A stretch of 64,000 nucleotides of DNA. Origin: Balanoglossus misakiensis (taxonomy: Eukaryota > Hemichordata). Both the position numbers and the translations under genes were made by a program. A model generated the notes under the pieces. It did no database searches. It saw nothing but the letters and a program-made list of their open reading frames with translations, and was not told the origin of the DNA. The stretch spans positions 11,842,001 through 11,906,000 of the forward strand of contig CM082592.2 of NCBI GenBank assembly GCA_040954595.2, written 5' to 3'. Shown here one piece after another: positions 52,201 through 64,000 of the stretch. Within the stretch, counting starts at the first letter, position 1. Every line of letters begins with the position of its first letter.

Positions 52201-55200
52201 GTGCAAATGCTATACCTCCTTTATATCTCTTGAAAACTCGGCTCAATCATTGAATGTTTTTTACAGGGTTTGACCATGCGAGAGAGTAAAATATACTTCT
52301 TTTTTTCTTTCCAGCCTGCGACAGTAAAGACAAACGCCATCATTGAAAGGACGGCCATTTTTGTCATGACCAACGGTCCACAATTTGAAATTATTCTGAA
52401 AGCCAAGCAATCGGGGAACTCTCAGTTTAATTTTCTCGACTTTGAACATTATCTGAACAAATATTACAGGCACGTTTTGAAGTACATCAAATCAGGCAAA
52501 TACAAACCAAAGTCAACAGATTCAAAAGGTAAATGAATGTTTCATTCCTGTAATTTTTCTGCTGCAAAAATTGTCAGAGTTGTTGTTACAGGCTTTTTCA
52601 AATTTGAGTCGTAGATTTAAATTGTTCGACCTCCAATGCACCTCATCAGATACCCCAGAGAATAATCACCGTAAAGCAAGCTGTGATGACGAAAGTAGTT
52701 GCCATACCGACGATGAAGAAGAGAGCGATGCAGACAGCAGTGGTTATTTACATCCGAGTTTATTGACATCCAGGAAGACAAAATCACCAAAGGTAATATG
52801 AATGGGTTGCGTGTGTAAAGCTTTGTCATAATTCTAGCCCTAAAATTCACATATTTTTGCTCCCTGAAATTCTTCTCATGAAAAACAGTACCGTCTAAAA
52901 CTTGCAGAAAATGTAAACCTTTCATCCTATTCCATTCTGTAAAGGTCCAACATTATTTATATTAATAGAAGACAGTGGATTCAAAGTTTTATTACTGGTT
53001 GCAGTGTATGTTACTTGCTAGTATTTGTTTTCTGTGATTCCAAAAGTTGACTTGATGCCCTGTTTCTTTTTCCAGAAAACAGATGCTCCACCGTGGCCAA
53101 GCGGGACACCTCTACCAACACAAAGTGTCATTACAGCTGTAGGAACTTCCAGTGCTCTGCTGGGGCCGGTCTATGGACCAATGCTGCCAGGATTACAACT
53201 TCCACTTCTACCTCCTGCAGCCAGTACTACTGCAAACTCAGGTGAGTGTTGCTGGCCTGTCATCACAGACAGAGAAATATCGGCGGGTGGGCAGACATGA
53301 ATGGATGGATGGACTTGCAGATTGAAACCCATATCATCTAACTGCAACAGGATTACATCCTTTAACCCTTTCACCCCCCCCCCCCCCCCCTCCCTCTTTA
53401 GAGGTCCAACCTTACCATTAAAAAACAATGGGTTTGGACTGAACCACGGTGGTGAAAGGGTTAAGCAATCAAGACCATCCCGGTGATGACTTGTCCATTT
53501 TCCTCCGTCTATTGAAGGAAACAAGTTACAGTTTCAAAGTTAACAACCTTATCAGATATGCATGTATTCAAAGCATAATACAGCCATGTTTATTTGTTTG
53601 TTTGTTTTTGTTTCAGGGACCACTACTGCGCCAATTTTGCCGCCACCAATTCCCCCCTTTATTGGGGTTGCGCCAGATGGCAGTGCTGTTGTACCTCCCC
53701 CTCCCCAGACAGTACCTCCAACAACAGTCCATGTAAATACGCTGTCTTCATTTACTGCTGCTCAACCAGCCTTGTCAGGGATTTCGGCTCTGACTGCCAC
53801 GCCCCCTCCCCCACCCCCAGAAGACAACCCCAGTGCAGTTGCAACCACTAGTGCAAGGTAAGAAGTGTTAAATTAGTGAAAAAAGTAGTCAGAGGTGATA
53901 GTACTTGTTTAACTTCCTCAGAAATTGATGAAGCATGCTAATAAATGTTTCTTATTTGCTTCCAGTGCCCAGGCAATTCCTACAATAGTCCCCCCTCCCC
54001 CAGATCTTCAACCAGTCATTGACAAAATGGCCAAGTACGTGGCCAAGAATGGGGTGGAGTTTGAGGCAACCGTAAGAGCCAAGTCAGATCCTAGGTTTGA
54101 ATTCCTCCTACCTTGGCATAGTTACCACGCCTACTATGAATACAAGAAGAAACTTTTTATTGGGGAATTCGGCAAAAAGATAGAAGATGAACCTGAGATG
54201 CACTCAAAGAAAGGTATTTATCAGCTGAGCTTCAATGTGATTTGCATAGCTATTTAATGTTCATATTGGTGGTGGTAGTATAGTTGTGGAAGAACTACTA
54301 TGACTTGGTAATTTCTGCTGGTTGGCTAAATTTTACATCACTGTTAAATTTTCATATGTCAATCATTTTATTTCCAGCCCGGGGTCCGGTCTCCTTTTCC
54401 ATTAAAAGCAAAGACTCCGATGACCGGGTGTCGGAATCCAGGTGCACATTCCCGGTGGAGAGCAGCAGTGACTCTGACGGAGAAAATGTGGGAAAGAGTG
54501 ATGAGAAATACAACCCGTTTATGTTGCCTGAGATGTCCGGTGGAGAGAAGCAGTCGGATAAGAAGAAACCACAGCTTTCACTTGAAGAATTAGAAGCCAG
54601 ACAAGGTAAGGAAGGAATCAAGGTTTTTGTGTGAAAGAATTTGTGGAGATAATAGATACATGCTACTGTTACACATCCACTTTCGTTTTAAATTTCACGG
54701 ATGTTGGTGGAATTGTAAGAGCTGCATACCAGACTACATTGTACACACAGACACACTGGAACCTGTTTCAGGCCATTTCTCTGTCAGTATAAGTAACGTC
54801 CAGGTTTTGAATCCTTAAATTTTAGTCGGTTTTATCGATGATATTGGCCGAGGATGGTGGGTGTTTAATTCACTTATTTGGTTTGTTACTGGCAGCACAG
54901 TTTTCATCGAGCTGATCTTTATTTGAGGATTGCTCATTTTACAGAAAGGCTTAATCTTAAGTCAGGCTTGCCACAGACAGACTGATCTAGGTATATACAC
55001 TGGAAAAAAAGTCTCCATCTATACATTGGCAGAAGGCATGTTTGCAGGCCTAGAAGGATTTACAATATCATGACAAAGGTCAAACCAGCCCATACTCTGG
55101 TGATCTGAATATCTGTGTCATGTTAGGTCATAAGAACGAGAATGTTGTGCCACATTAGTCCAGGCAAATATCTATTGACATCGTTGATAATACCAAACAT

Positions 55201-58200
55201 TTCATGATGCAAAAACTATTTAGCTTTTTTGAGCACGCTTCTTTCTATTATAGAAATGTCAGTGAACACAATATGTGTCAACTAATCTGTTTTGAGTTGG
55301 CTGTTTTTCATGGATGGCTAGAGCTGATATGTGATAAATAACTGGAGACCAATATGAAGTAGTCATGCATTTTGTATGCCCATAATGTTATACTGCCTGA
55401 GCCACTTCCGCCGTTTGCCAGAGATTTTCATCACATCTGTCAGCAGTGTTTCTGGAAACAGCTTGCAATGTGTCGGATATGACTATGCTCAGCAGCTTAC
55501 AGTGAGTGAATAAGCGACTGGTTTGTCTGTATAACAGGTATATACTAGTACAGACGCACCAATTACTTGTACATTTTGTACCACTAATTTAATGTGTACA
55601 ATCACAAAACTGAAAGTCTGCTATATTCACTAAATCTAGCGTGACTTGCTCCCCGACCAGGGAAAGAGAGATACTAGTACGTTGATATATAAGGGCACGT
55701 CTGATAAGGGTGAGTGACCTCAAAGCATCATACATGTACATGCATGGCTGCATTTGTCAACAGAATTGTTGTAGTTTTGCGGTCACCTTGTGGGGCTCCC
55801 CTTTTGTTAGTTCACATTCTACCCAGATGTTTTTGAATCGCCAGATTGTGGTTATTGTTGCAGAAGAGCTGACCACTCACTTGTGTCAACAGTTGGATGA
55901 CCTGACCACCCCTTTGCCCCGGCATGTCATGGCATTCCTGTATGCTATGTAGTGCTGCGTGGGACATTCCAACTAGGAAAAGTCTATTTTATGGGGGGTT
56001 GGGGGTTGTTGTTGGTTCATTTTCCTGAGGGTGAGAAAGAAGGACTCAAATAGTTCAGATATAAAGAGGAGGTGGTGTGGTCAATTGGCCGAATGTAATG
56101 GACTGTTGGAGGAGGGCATTGATATTTTTGGTACCCCTGAACAAGACACATTCTTCTTTCTGAAGGTATGTGCCAATAGCCTCAACTTAAAAGATAGATA
56201 TTAACGACTTTTCAACTTTCTAATACTTTCTGCAGCCAAACAGAGGCTTGAAGACAAGCTGGCACTTGCAGCCAGAGAGAAGTTAGCTCAGTCGTCGCGA
56301 GAGAGACAGCTACAGTTGGAAAGAAAGAAGAAAGCTGCCATGTTTCTGAGTAAGCTGAAGGGCGGTGGTCCTGCCAGTGCCACGGCAACAGCCATGGACA
56401 TCACAACTTCGGATGAAATGTTGGGATCTACTGCTTCTGTAACTGGTAAGAGAGAGAGGAATTAGAATTCCCCAAAAAGATACTTTTCATGATAAACGTC
56501 ACTGCGGTATTTCTCAGTGTTCTGTGTTTCTTTCTGAGTTTGGCGAGTCAGACCAGAACACAGCTACCAGCCAAGTCATGAAAAACTTGTAGCTTATGAG
56601 CTAGTGGATTTTCTCACCTCTGAAATGTGTCAATGTTAATTCTTAACTCGTGGCTATTTATTATTGAATAGTAACCTTCACAGACTTCTAATCTTGTATG
56701 GATGTTTCTGTTTCGTTTTTGAGTAACCGGAAATTTGTTGCAGCCTGGTAATCTCACATAGTTTTGCTGACATGAAAATGTCAGTTTTCAGGTTATCGGG
56801 TCAAGTAGCTGGATTTTTTCTCTGAAGCTCATTCTTTTGAAAAAAGTGGGGGTGGTCAGTTGCATCAAAATCTGATGCAAGAGTTTGTTCCGTTCACACA
56901 GGATGACATCATCCCTATGTGTGTTTACAGTTTTTCTGAAAGACCAGCCAAGTGGTTGCGTGCGAATTGACAATAGAACCGGGGATGTGAATTAATACCT
57001 ACAGAATTACTGATAGTGGCAGCGGCAGTTTTTCTATTATTGGAATTTATCTCAGCTGTATTAAAAAGGTCATCACCCACACTCTCAACAGATGGCTACA
57101 CCTACTGAACATTTTGTAAACATGTCCTGGAGTAGCATGATGTTTTATCCAAATCAAGCTACACATCAGAAAGTTTGGGATTTTTAATGCAAGTAATTAC
57201 CACTATGTTGGAATTTGTTACAAGTGTAAGAAAGTTAGAAAGTGGTAGATGTTTTGGTTCTTTGCAGTATGATGTTAGTAATATCATATAGATAATTTTG
57301 TGGAAAGGTTTGCTTTGAATAGTTGAATTCAAACTCCGAAAAATCAAACAAAATTGTCTGTGTATAATGTTATATCATTCTGAATTAATTTATTGTAAGT
57401 GCACTATTGTTGTGCTAAATGCAGCTCTAGGGAGGCATTCAGTGTCTGGTTTCTACAGATGTCATTCAGTTCACCATGGTTTATTTTCTGTCTCTCATCA
57501 GCCCCATCAGCCGTGTCTTCATCCAGGACAGCCAGAAGCGAGTCTCCAATACATGACAACCCAGTGAAATTTTTACCTCATTCAAGGTCTTTGTCCCCCA
57601 TCAAGAGACGTTCCAAGTCTCCACCCAGGTCTTATAGAAAATCTTACAGGTAAGAAGAGGCATTTCATATCATCCAATCCTGGGTCATTTAGGACAGCCA
57701 TGTGACCATATGATAAATGTCACGTGATCAGACTGGTGATCAAAAATAGTACTGTGTACACAACCATTACACAATTTGTCCTATTTATTTCAGATTCCAT
57801 TCTCAAGCAAGGTCAAGATCGAGGTCGCCCAAGGGACACAGGTCACGTTCAAGGTCAAAATCCCCCAAAAGACGAAGACATGCATCTCCTGCCCTTCCAA
57901 CACAGAGACCACAACCTACGGACGATAACAATAGGTAAGTCGCAAAACGAGGAAGCGTATGGTGTCTTCCCTTCAGTGTGTGTTTCATTGGCTGTCAAAC
58001 CAAGGATCTGTGAATATTCCAGCCAGTGTGAAAATTGACAGTGTAGCTGAAACTTTCTCTGGCTTCCTGAGTGTTGCATAAACTGTCAGTCAGGCTTCTA
58101 CAAGACTTCCCAAGGAATTTTAGAGCTACAATGTTATTGAAATTTAGTAACTTGTTTTGGACGGATGTTGCTGTTCACTTTCAGGACTTGGAAATGTCAA

Positions 58201-61200
58201 GATGTTATGTCGCAAAATATTGATGAGACATTTTGATCTTTAGGTCTCTTGATTTTGTGCGATGATACTTTTTAGTGAAGAATCATCTGTTGTGTCCATG
58301 CTGTATTTTTTGCTCGATCTCACAATAGAGGACACCCATTGACAATTGGGTTCGGTCACAAATAAAATCAATTTTATTTCTAAAAAGAGCCGTAAATCTA
58401 GGGCACTCGTTCAGGAAATGGAGAAAATGATAATGTAGGCCACAGTCAGATTTGTATGCATAGACTCACTTGTAAATTGAGGTGATCTGCATTCTCTTAG
58501 CGTGGATGGGGCCTAGGACTTGTGCATAGTGATTGATTTTTGTCTAGGTGGCCGTGGCAGACATTGTGTCAGATAATGGGAGCATCCTAAGAAATGCTTG
58601 CTGCAGACATTTTATCAGTCTTAGATATTGAAGATTAATAACCGCATCCAACATGTCATCTGCGCCTGTGTCTTCAACTGTTAAATTATTAATGCTCTTT
58701 CTCTCCAAGGGATTTTGTGGAGACTGATTACAAGGTTGTTGAATTCACTACAATCTCATTTCTTATCTAATTCAATTTTATTTTTTTCCGGGGGTGCTTA
58801 AAGGTATACAGTTTCCTACTAGCAGAAAACAAGACAGGTGCTTTACATATTATAGGTTTGGGGATTTTATTTTGAACTAATACATGCATTACGAGACACT
58901 TGGTTTGCTCAAAATAGATTGTTTATGCCTGACACTTTTGATTCTGAAACCAGTGTTTATTCCTCTCATATGGGAATCTTCAAGAATTAGTTTTGGACCT
59001 CAGTGAAATAAAAAATGACCAGAAGACCAAAGCAACATGGTGTCAGCAAGAGAATATGCTGGTTGTATTCCAGATATTTCTAGAACAAGACCAGGTTGAA
59101 GGCTGGGCATGTGGAAATTTCCGTGGCCTTTTGTGTTCTCCCCCTTGGATGGGGAAAGATATTTGGGATGCCTCTGTTTAGGTCATTGGTTTGGATGTAT
59201 GATATATGTAAAGACTGTGGAAATGGTTTGGATGCCTGCCATAATTGGTGTCTGCAGACACAGAGAATGGTTGAGATGCCACCACCATTCTCAAGGATGG
59301 AAGTCAAGCTTTCTGTCTTCACAGTTTGTGAAAGTTTAGGGATTGATCAATGATGATATGCTGGTTGTACATTGAGCCATCAATTGGATCAGGTTAGACA
59401 TAGAGATGGTCTTTTTACTGATTTGGTCGTCTAATATTCCATCGCATTCTCTGTTAGTTGATCTTAATTAAATTAAATGTTTTGAATTTTTTAACAAAGA
59501 TATTGATGGAGAAATAATTTTTGAATGCGAGTCACAGTTGGGCAGATCTTTGTGTTACATGTACTTATTGTGGTCTTCAGATGTTTGTACCAAACTATTC
59601 TGACTATGATATGTCGATCCTGCAGTTTTATTGTCATTACATGCATGGTTATTGAGAGCAAAGGGTCCGTTTCCTAGGTAGCAAAATTTGAATTGAATAC
59701 ACGGACAATAATCTCCAACAGACTTCAGTACAAATTCCTAATGGAACAGAACGTGAACAAAATATTGAAAGAACTCACCATATGTAAACGTCTGATTGAA
59801 TTGATTCTTGTATTATTCAAATATTAAGTAAAAATACAATGTGAGCTCTTTTGACATTAAAATGTTTCTAAAAATATCGCAATGCCAACAGAAATGTTAC
59901 ATAATAAATGCATTTATATTAAAATGAATGAGTAGCTGAAACATATACTATGGCAGAAATTTCATTGAAACATTCTGTATGATGTTTTATTCGGTATCAC
60001 TATCAGTTAAAAATCTGAATTGGTTTTGTTGAATATGCTGCATAAATGTCATCATGGTCATTAAAATGCTTTGCCAGATATTTGCCTTCATCCCAGGCTC
60101 AGCTAATGACCTTTTACCGACATAGGAAAATTTATATGATATTTTGCTGCTGAGGGCAGTAACCTCGTCACAGAACTGAGTTAATCTGGGTCAAGTAGTT
60201 TATTATGTGTGGCACATTTTGTGGTGTAACGGAGAATGCAATGGTCACCCTGCAAGGTATTGAAGTGGAGAATATTTGATATAAACAGGAAGTAATAATT
60301 CATTTTATTTCAGACAGAATATCCTACTTTTGATGTGGGTAATCTCCTATTTGATGCATTTGATTACTCGTATACAAAAGTAAAATATGGTTGCTATGCA
60401 CAGCTGTCCACCTGTTGCATCAGCTTTTGATAGCAGCAGTTCCATTGGTTGAGTTATTCAATATAAGTTTTTATGCGTGTCTTTAGTTGTTCTGGTCTAT
60501 AAATGACTGTGGAATTTACAACTCTGCCTTTTTTCAGTTGTTCACAGCAGGAATAGTTCTCGACCTGCTGTGGGTAATCTTTCAGATGCTCACTTATAAC
60601 GAGTGCTCAGGAATGAAAGATAAATCGTGCAAGCATGCACACACAAACAAATACAGTGGACACACAAACACCTGTGTGCTTAAACAACATGTACACTATC
60701 GTAAAGCTAGAGAAAGTCTCTGTGTAAAAATATAAGAACTTTTTACAATTAGAAGTAGAATTTATTGATCAGAGTAGTAAAAATGATCTAATGATTCCTG
60801 TGTGTGTTTTATCCCCCTAGGTCCCACAGTCAAAGAGAGGTATCATCTCCATCACATCACAGAAGCAATAGAGATTATTATAGGTATTTATGTTATACAG
60901 CTCTCTCGTTGCTCAGAAGTTGAGAGAATTTACTAAATATATATGATGTATTAAAAAAATTAGATTACATGTTGAGTTTTATCAAACTCTTTACAGGTCA
61001 TAACTTTTACAAATGGTGATAATGTTTCTAATAAATGCTTTTGTTTTATCTTGAACAGGAGATCGGATGACAGAGATACAGAAGAGAGAACACACTTGCC
61101 ACCCAACATCAATGAGGTGAGTTGACAAGTCTAAAGTTTCTGATTTTGGTTCTCTGTTGCATATACCAGAGTTATGAGATCAGTTGGTCCATCATCTGTG

Positions 61201-61414
61201 TGTCCACTGCAAAAACTTGAGAACCACTGCACATATCACAAGAGGGCGCACTTCAGCAGGCAGCAATAGCGCAATATTTGGCAACTTGTCTTCCAACTCT
61301 GAAAGATGAACGTGATCAGCTCTGACAGAATTTTTCATGTTTACTCTGTTGCAGGATCTGAGAGCTAAAGTGCGTGCAATGTTAGCAGCGTCACGGCAGA
61401 CTCCAACAAGTTAG
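43238..61414 (+). CDS. SFSWAP: Splicing factor SFSWAP (suppressor of white-apricot)
   Basis: Sixteen exons: 43238-43449, 44518-44681, 46836-47000, 51877-51959, 52315-52528, 52650-52792, 53076-53241, 53617-53857, 53966-54213, 54378-54605, 56236-56445, 57502-57649, 57794-57934, 60821-60883, 61059-61116, 61355-61414, giving 847 residues (human about 951). Domains in order: the N-terminal DRY/EERY domain (about 30-130; [21 protein letters not shown]); an acidic stretch; SURP1 (about 215-265; [31 protein letters not shown]); a proline-rich linker; SURP2 (about 475-520; [35 protein letters not shown]); a charged coiled region ([15 protein letters not shown]); and an Arg-Ser region (about 695-810; [20 protein letters not shown]). 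It acts in alternative-splice choice in the nucleus; the SURP domains contact spliceosomal partners. The first AATAAA lies at 61524. Confidence 0.94.
47001..51876 (+). other. 4.9-kb intron of SFSWAP (intron 3)
   Basis: The largest intron of the gene. It contains a local imperfect duplication (47689-47758 and 47793-47864), and a 155-codon ATG-initiated stretch at 49563-50030 with no domain and no convincing splice sites in frame. No gene is supported inside it. Confidence 0.6.
47689..47864. repeat. Imperfect direct duplication of about 70 bases
   Basis: Two copies, 47689-47758 and 47793-47864, start with GAAC and end with CCTCC, and share the identical core CAATGTTTTGATACTT (47703-47718 and 47808-47823). 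It lies in SFSWAP intron 3. Confidence 0.75.
53362..53464. mobile_element. piggyBac-like MITE (TTAA target, 14-bp terminal inverted repeats)
   Basis: A 103-base element with perfect ends TTAACCCTTTCACC (53362-53375) and GGTGAAAGGGTTAA (53451-53464), an internal poly-C run of about 17 and no ORF. TTAA at both outer ends, then CCCTTT, fits the target duplication and terminal consensus of piggyBac-type elements. It sits in SFSWAP intron 7. A diverged copy in the same orientation is at 23187-23282. Confidence 0.82.
57935..60820 (+). other. 2.9-kb intron of SFSWAP (intron 13)
   Basis: Lies within the RS-region coding exons, between gtaagt at 57935 and ccccctag ending at 60820. AT-rich; no coding exon or RNA gene was recognised. 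Confidence 0.6.
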
Positions 61415-64000
61415 CGCAGTGGGAGGTGCCGCCAAACTGCCTCCCCTCCAACCCCCCCTGCCCCCCCCTCTGACTATTACTGCCTTCCATCAAATCCACT
61501 GTATGCGTGTTTGTATATCTGCGAATAAATGTATGTGTCACTTAACATGCTCAATGTGGCCACACCTTTCCCCTCCCCAAGACGCGTGAATTCATACATT
61601 TGCAAAATCGTCCACCAAAACCGAATTTTCAACTCATTGAGAACCACTGACATAAAAAGGGGAGAAATTCAATGATTGAATGAAAATAACCATGTTGATA
61701 GTCCACCACAGCCAATGGCTATCACTCACTTCTGAGAAAACATCTCAGTACGTTGTGCTATTCTCCAACGGAAACATTTCACGGAAAAAACTCCAGCTCC
61801 TCATGACTCGACAAGTGGCTACAACAATTTTCACTTACTGTGCTATTTTTTGTTGTTAAACTGAAACATGTAGTTTTCAAATTTTTGATTTTATTTTTTG
61901 TTGTGCATCGTGTGTACTGAAACATGGAGAATATTTTCCAAAATCTCCAGGTTTAGTGTTAAGTTGATCTTTGTTTGTTTGTTCACTAATTTTGTTTTCT
62001 TTTTGCGAGTTAAATTGAAAGTATCTTGTTCTCCAGTTGATAGATCTGATTCTAGACTAGGGGTAGTGTTTTCTTCAGCTTTCATTGACATCAAAATCAC
62101 AAGATGTGTAGATTTCCTGAACTTGATAACTTCTACATTCATCCTACTGTTTATACCCATCACCATGGCAATGGCCAATGGGATTCAAGCAAGTTACATA
62201 AAATTAAACATCTTTCACTACTAATTCTACTAGGATTAAATGAATAAATTAGTACAGTTTCCATGGAAATGGAATATGAGGGAATGCAGTCAGTACATCC
62301 TGTTTAATGTTGTTACAATACTTAGATGTACAAGTTGTCTTTTTTGTTCTTTCTTACTCTCACATCTAAAGTTGACAAAGTTTTGAACAGTACTGTTAAA
62401 TCCCTTTTTGAAGCCTGGGCCTTTCTCTAAACTTCCCAATGTCTACACACTGTAATTTTATGAGTACATTGAACATATATAACAGTTGAGTTGGTGCAAT
62501 GTAGCAACAGTTGGTTGACCTGGGTCCGACTCACCAAACCAAGTTATTTCTAATAATTTTGGGGCACAGCTTCAAAAGGGATTGTACGGTTTATCTCAAG
62601 GCAGTCCTTCATCTACCCTATTCATACCTGTTGCTGAAAACAAGAATTTTGACAGAATTTGCGTGATTTTTCCCCACAAAGAGTGTATATTCCAGTACAT
62701 TTTATTTTTGCACACAATATGTAAGTTATGAATGGATCTGTCAAAGTTGCCAGACTTTACTTGCACAAGAAACAAGCCAAAATATTTTTAAAAGTTCAGG
62801 CCCTCATACTCATCATGTAATGATGTGGCCATATTTATAAACATGGAGTGTGTATAAATATCGTCTAGAGTTATTTATTTTCCACTTGAAAGCAAATATA
62901 TTTTTTTGTTATCAGTATGCGAGTTGGTTATGAGAGTGTGTGCATTCTACATAATGGAAACGTGCGTATGGGGAACATGAATAATTCTTTTGTTTTTATT
63001 TTTAAAAACTGTGTGTGAGTTTGGGTGTCTTGTGGCTCATATCACTAATAATTGACAAAGTCTTGTTTCAATATGTAAACCATGGCAACAGAATGGCCAA
63101 AATGACCGATTCATGTATGTTTACAGTAACATAAAACTTACAGACACAACTCTTTGTGAATTTCACTCAAGGCCTTGTCAAAATTGCTGTTTTACCGCAA
63201 AAAAGAGACATTTTTTCAGATGTTTTTAATGATTTAATGCTGCCAGAAAAAAAGGTGTTACTCTATGTATTTATTCTGGAGTACATGTTGAGACGTTAGA
63301 ATTTGTTCAGCTTCATCTTTACCTACATTCTCCATTTGGTATCTTCCATTGACTTTATATGGACAGGGTAAGTCCATTTGACACAAGAAATGGGGAATGT
63401 TAATTAAAATCACAGAGGGGTGGATTCAAATAGATGATACCCCTGTTGCATTTGAAGTAAATAAAATAGTAAAATAATACTGTGTTGTTGCGTTTTGGAC
63501 ATTGTTTGAAGACTTGACTGGACTACAACAAGCTGTTATTAGTTTTTGCTGTTTTAGGGCTGTACATGGCCAGTTTTAAGTTATTCTACTGTATGAGTTA
63601 TGTGGACATGTTGGTGAATGGGAGGAAAACAGGCCCACTTACAATTAGAAAAAGGGCGCCCTCAGTTTACTGTTGAAATTCTTTAAATGTTTTGTTGAAG
63701 GGCTTAGTAGTTGACTTTCAATCATCTTTATATGACCTTGAGGCAAAGGAGGTCCAACCTCAGCCTTGCAGTTCATGTCTAATCTCATATTATTCCCTTC
63801 AGGCCACCCATCACTGGAGTATCCTAACAACATTCAAGTTCAATGACACGAAATTTAACACAGAAGATGACTAAAAAGTCACCCTATCTTCCAGACCATA
63901 CCGTCGAATGGTCCACCCCTTTAACTGAAGAGGCAGTCTGGCACACATCTTCCGCTCACAAGGATCGTTGACTCAACCACAAAACCTTGGCGGGCGAACA
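61415..64000 (+). other. SFSWAP 3' UTR and downstream flank
   Basis: AATAAA at 61524-61529, near 62244 and near 63462 could each end the SFSWAP mRNA, so the 3' UTR may be 0.1 to 2 kb. A GCGCCCTC motif lies at about 63656. The two longest open stretches (about 61898-62224 and its minus-strand overlap) show no domain and are taken as chance. Confidence 0.55.

Overview
The window is nuclear DNA of an animal. The genes have canonical GT-AG introns (one is GC-AG), short introns of a few hundred bases, AATAAA polyadenylation signals, and protein families such as Reeler, EGF, CUB, SFSWAP and LIAT1. The AT-rich base composition, compact gene spacing, microsatellites and gene set fit a marine invertebrate, most likely a deuterostome (hemichordate, amphioxus or echinoderm grade). 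I cannot fix the species from sequence alone.

Layout: (1) 251-673, the last visible exons of a Reeler-domain gene cut off at the left edge. (2) 2119-19723, a 39-exon gene for a single-pass cell-surface protein with a signal peptide, 37 EGF-like domains, one CUB domain inserted after EGF 25, a transmembrane helix and a 12-residue tail. (3) 21486-23680 (minus), the C11orf54/PTD012-type putative ester hydrolase. (4) 24150-25576 (plus), a short tRNase Z of the plant nuclear TRZ type. (5) 26201-31239 (plus), a two-exon LIAT1-like gene. (6) 34158-34448, a weak hypothetical ORF. (7) 34902-35564 (minus) DNAJC30 and 36511-38873 (plus) BUD23, head to head as in the human Williams-Beuren region. (8) 39263-40804 (minus), an MFS permease that reads as an eukaryotic ArsJ (organoarsenical efflux) homologue. 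(9) 41895-42890 (minus) OSTC and 43238-61414 (plus) SFSWAP, head to head. (10) 61415-64000, SFSWAP 3' UTR and flank.

The genes do not form one pathway. From 21 kb onward they are mostly housekeeping genes arranged as divergent pairs sharing short promoters (C11orf54/tRNase Z, DNAJC30/BUD23, OSTC/SFSWAP). For every multi-exon gene I placed exon borders by hand and checked that summed exon lengths give one open frame; no cDNA was available. The items most worth following up are the ArsJ-like permease with a CxxCxxC tail, the plant-type tRNase Z in an animal, the possible Reeler-EGF-CUB fusion, two copies of a piggyBac-like TTAA miniature element, and a strongly over-represented GAGGGCGC (CTCF-like) motif.
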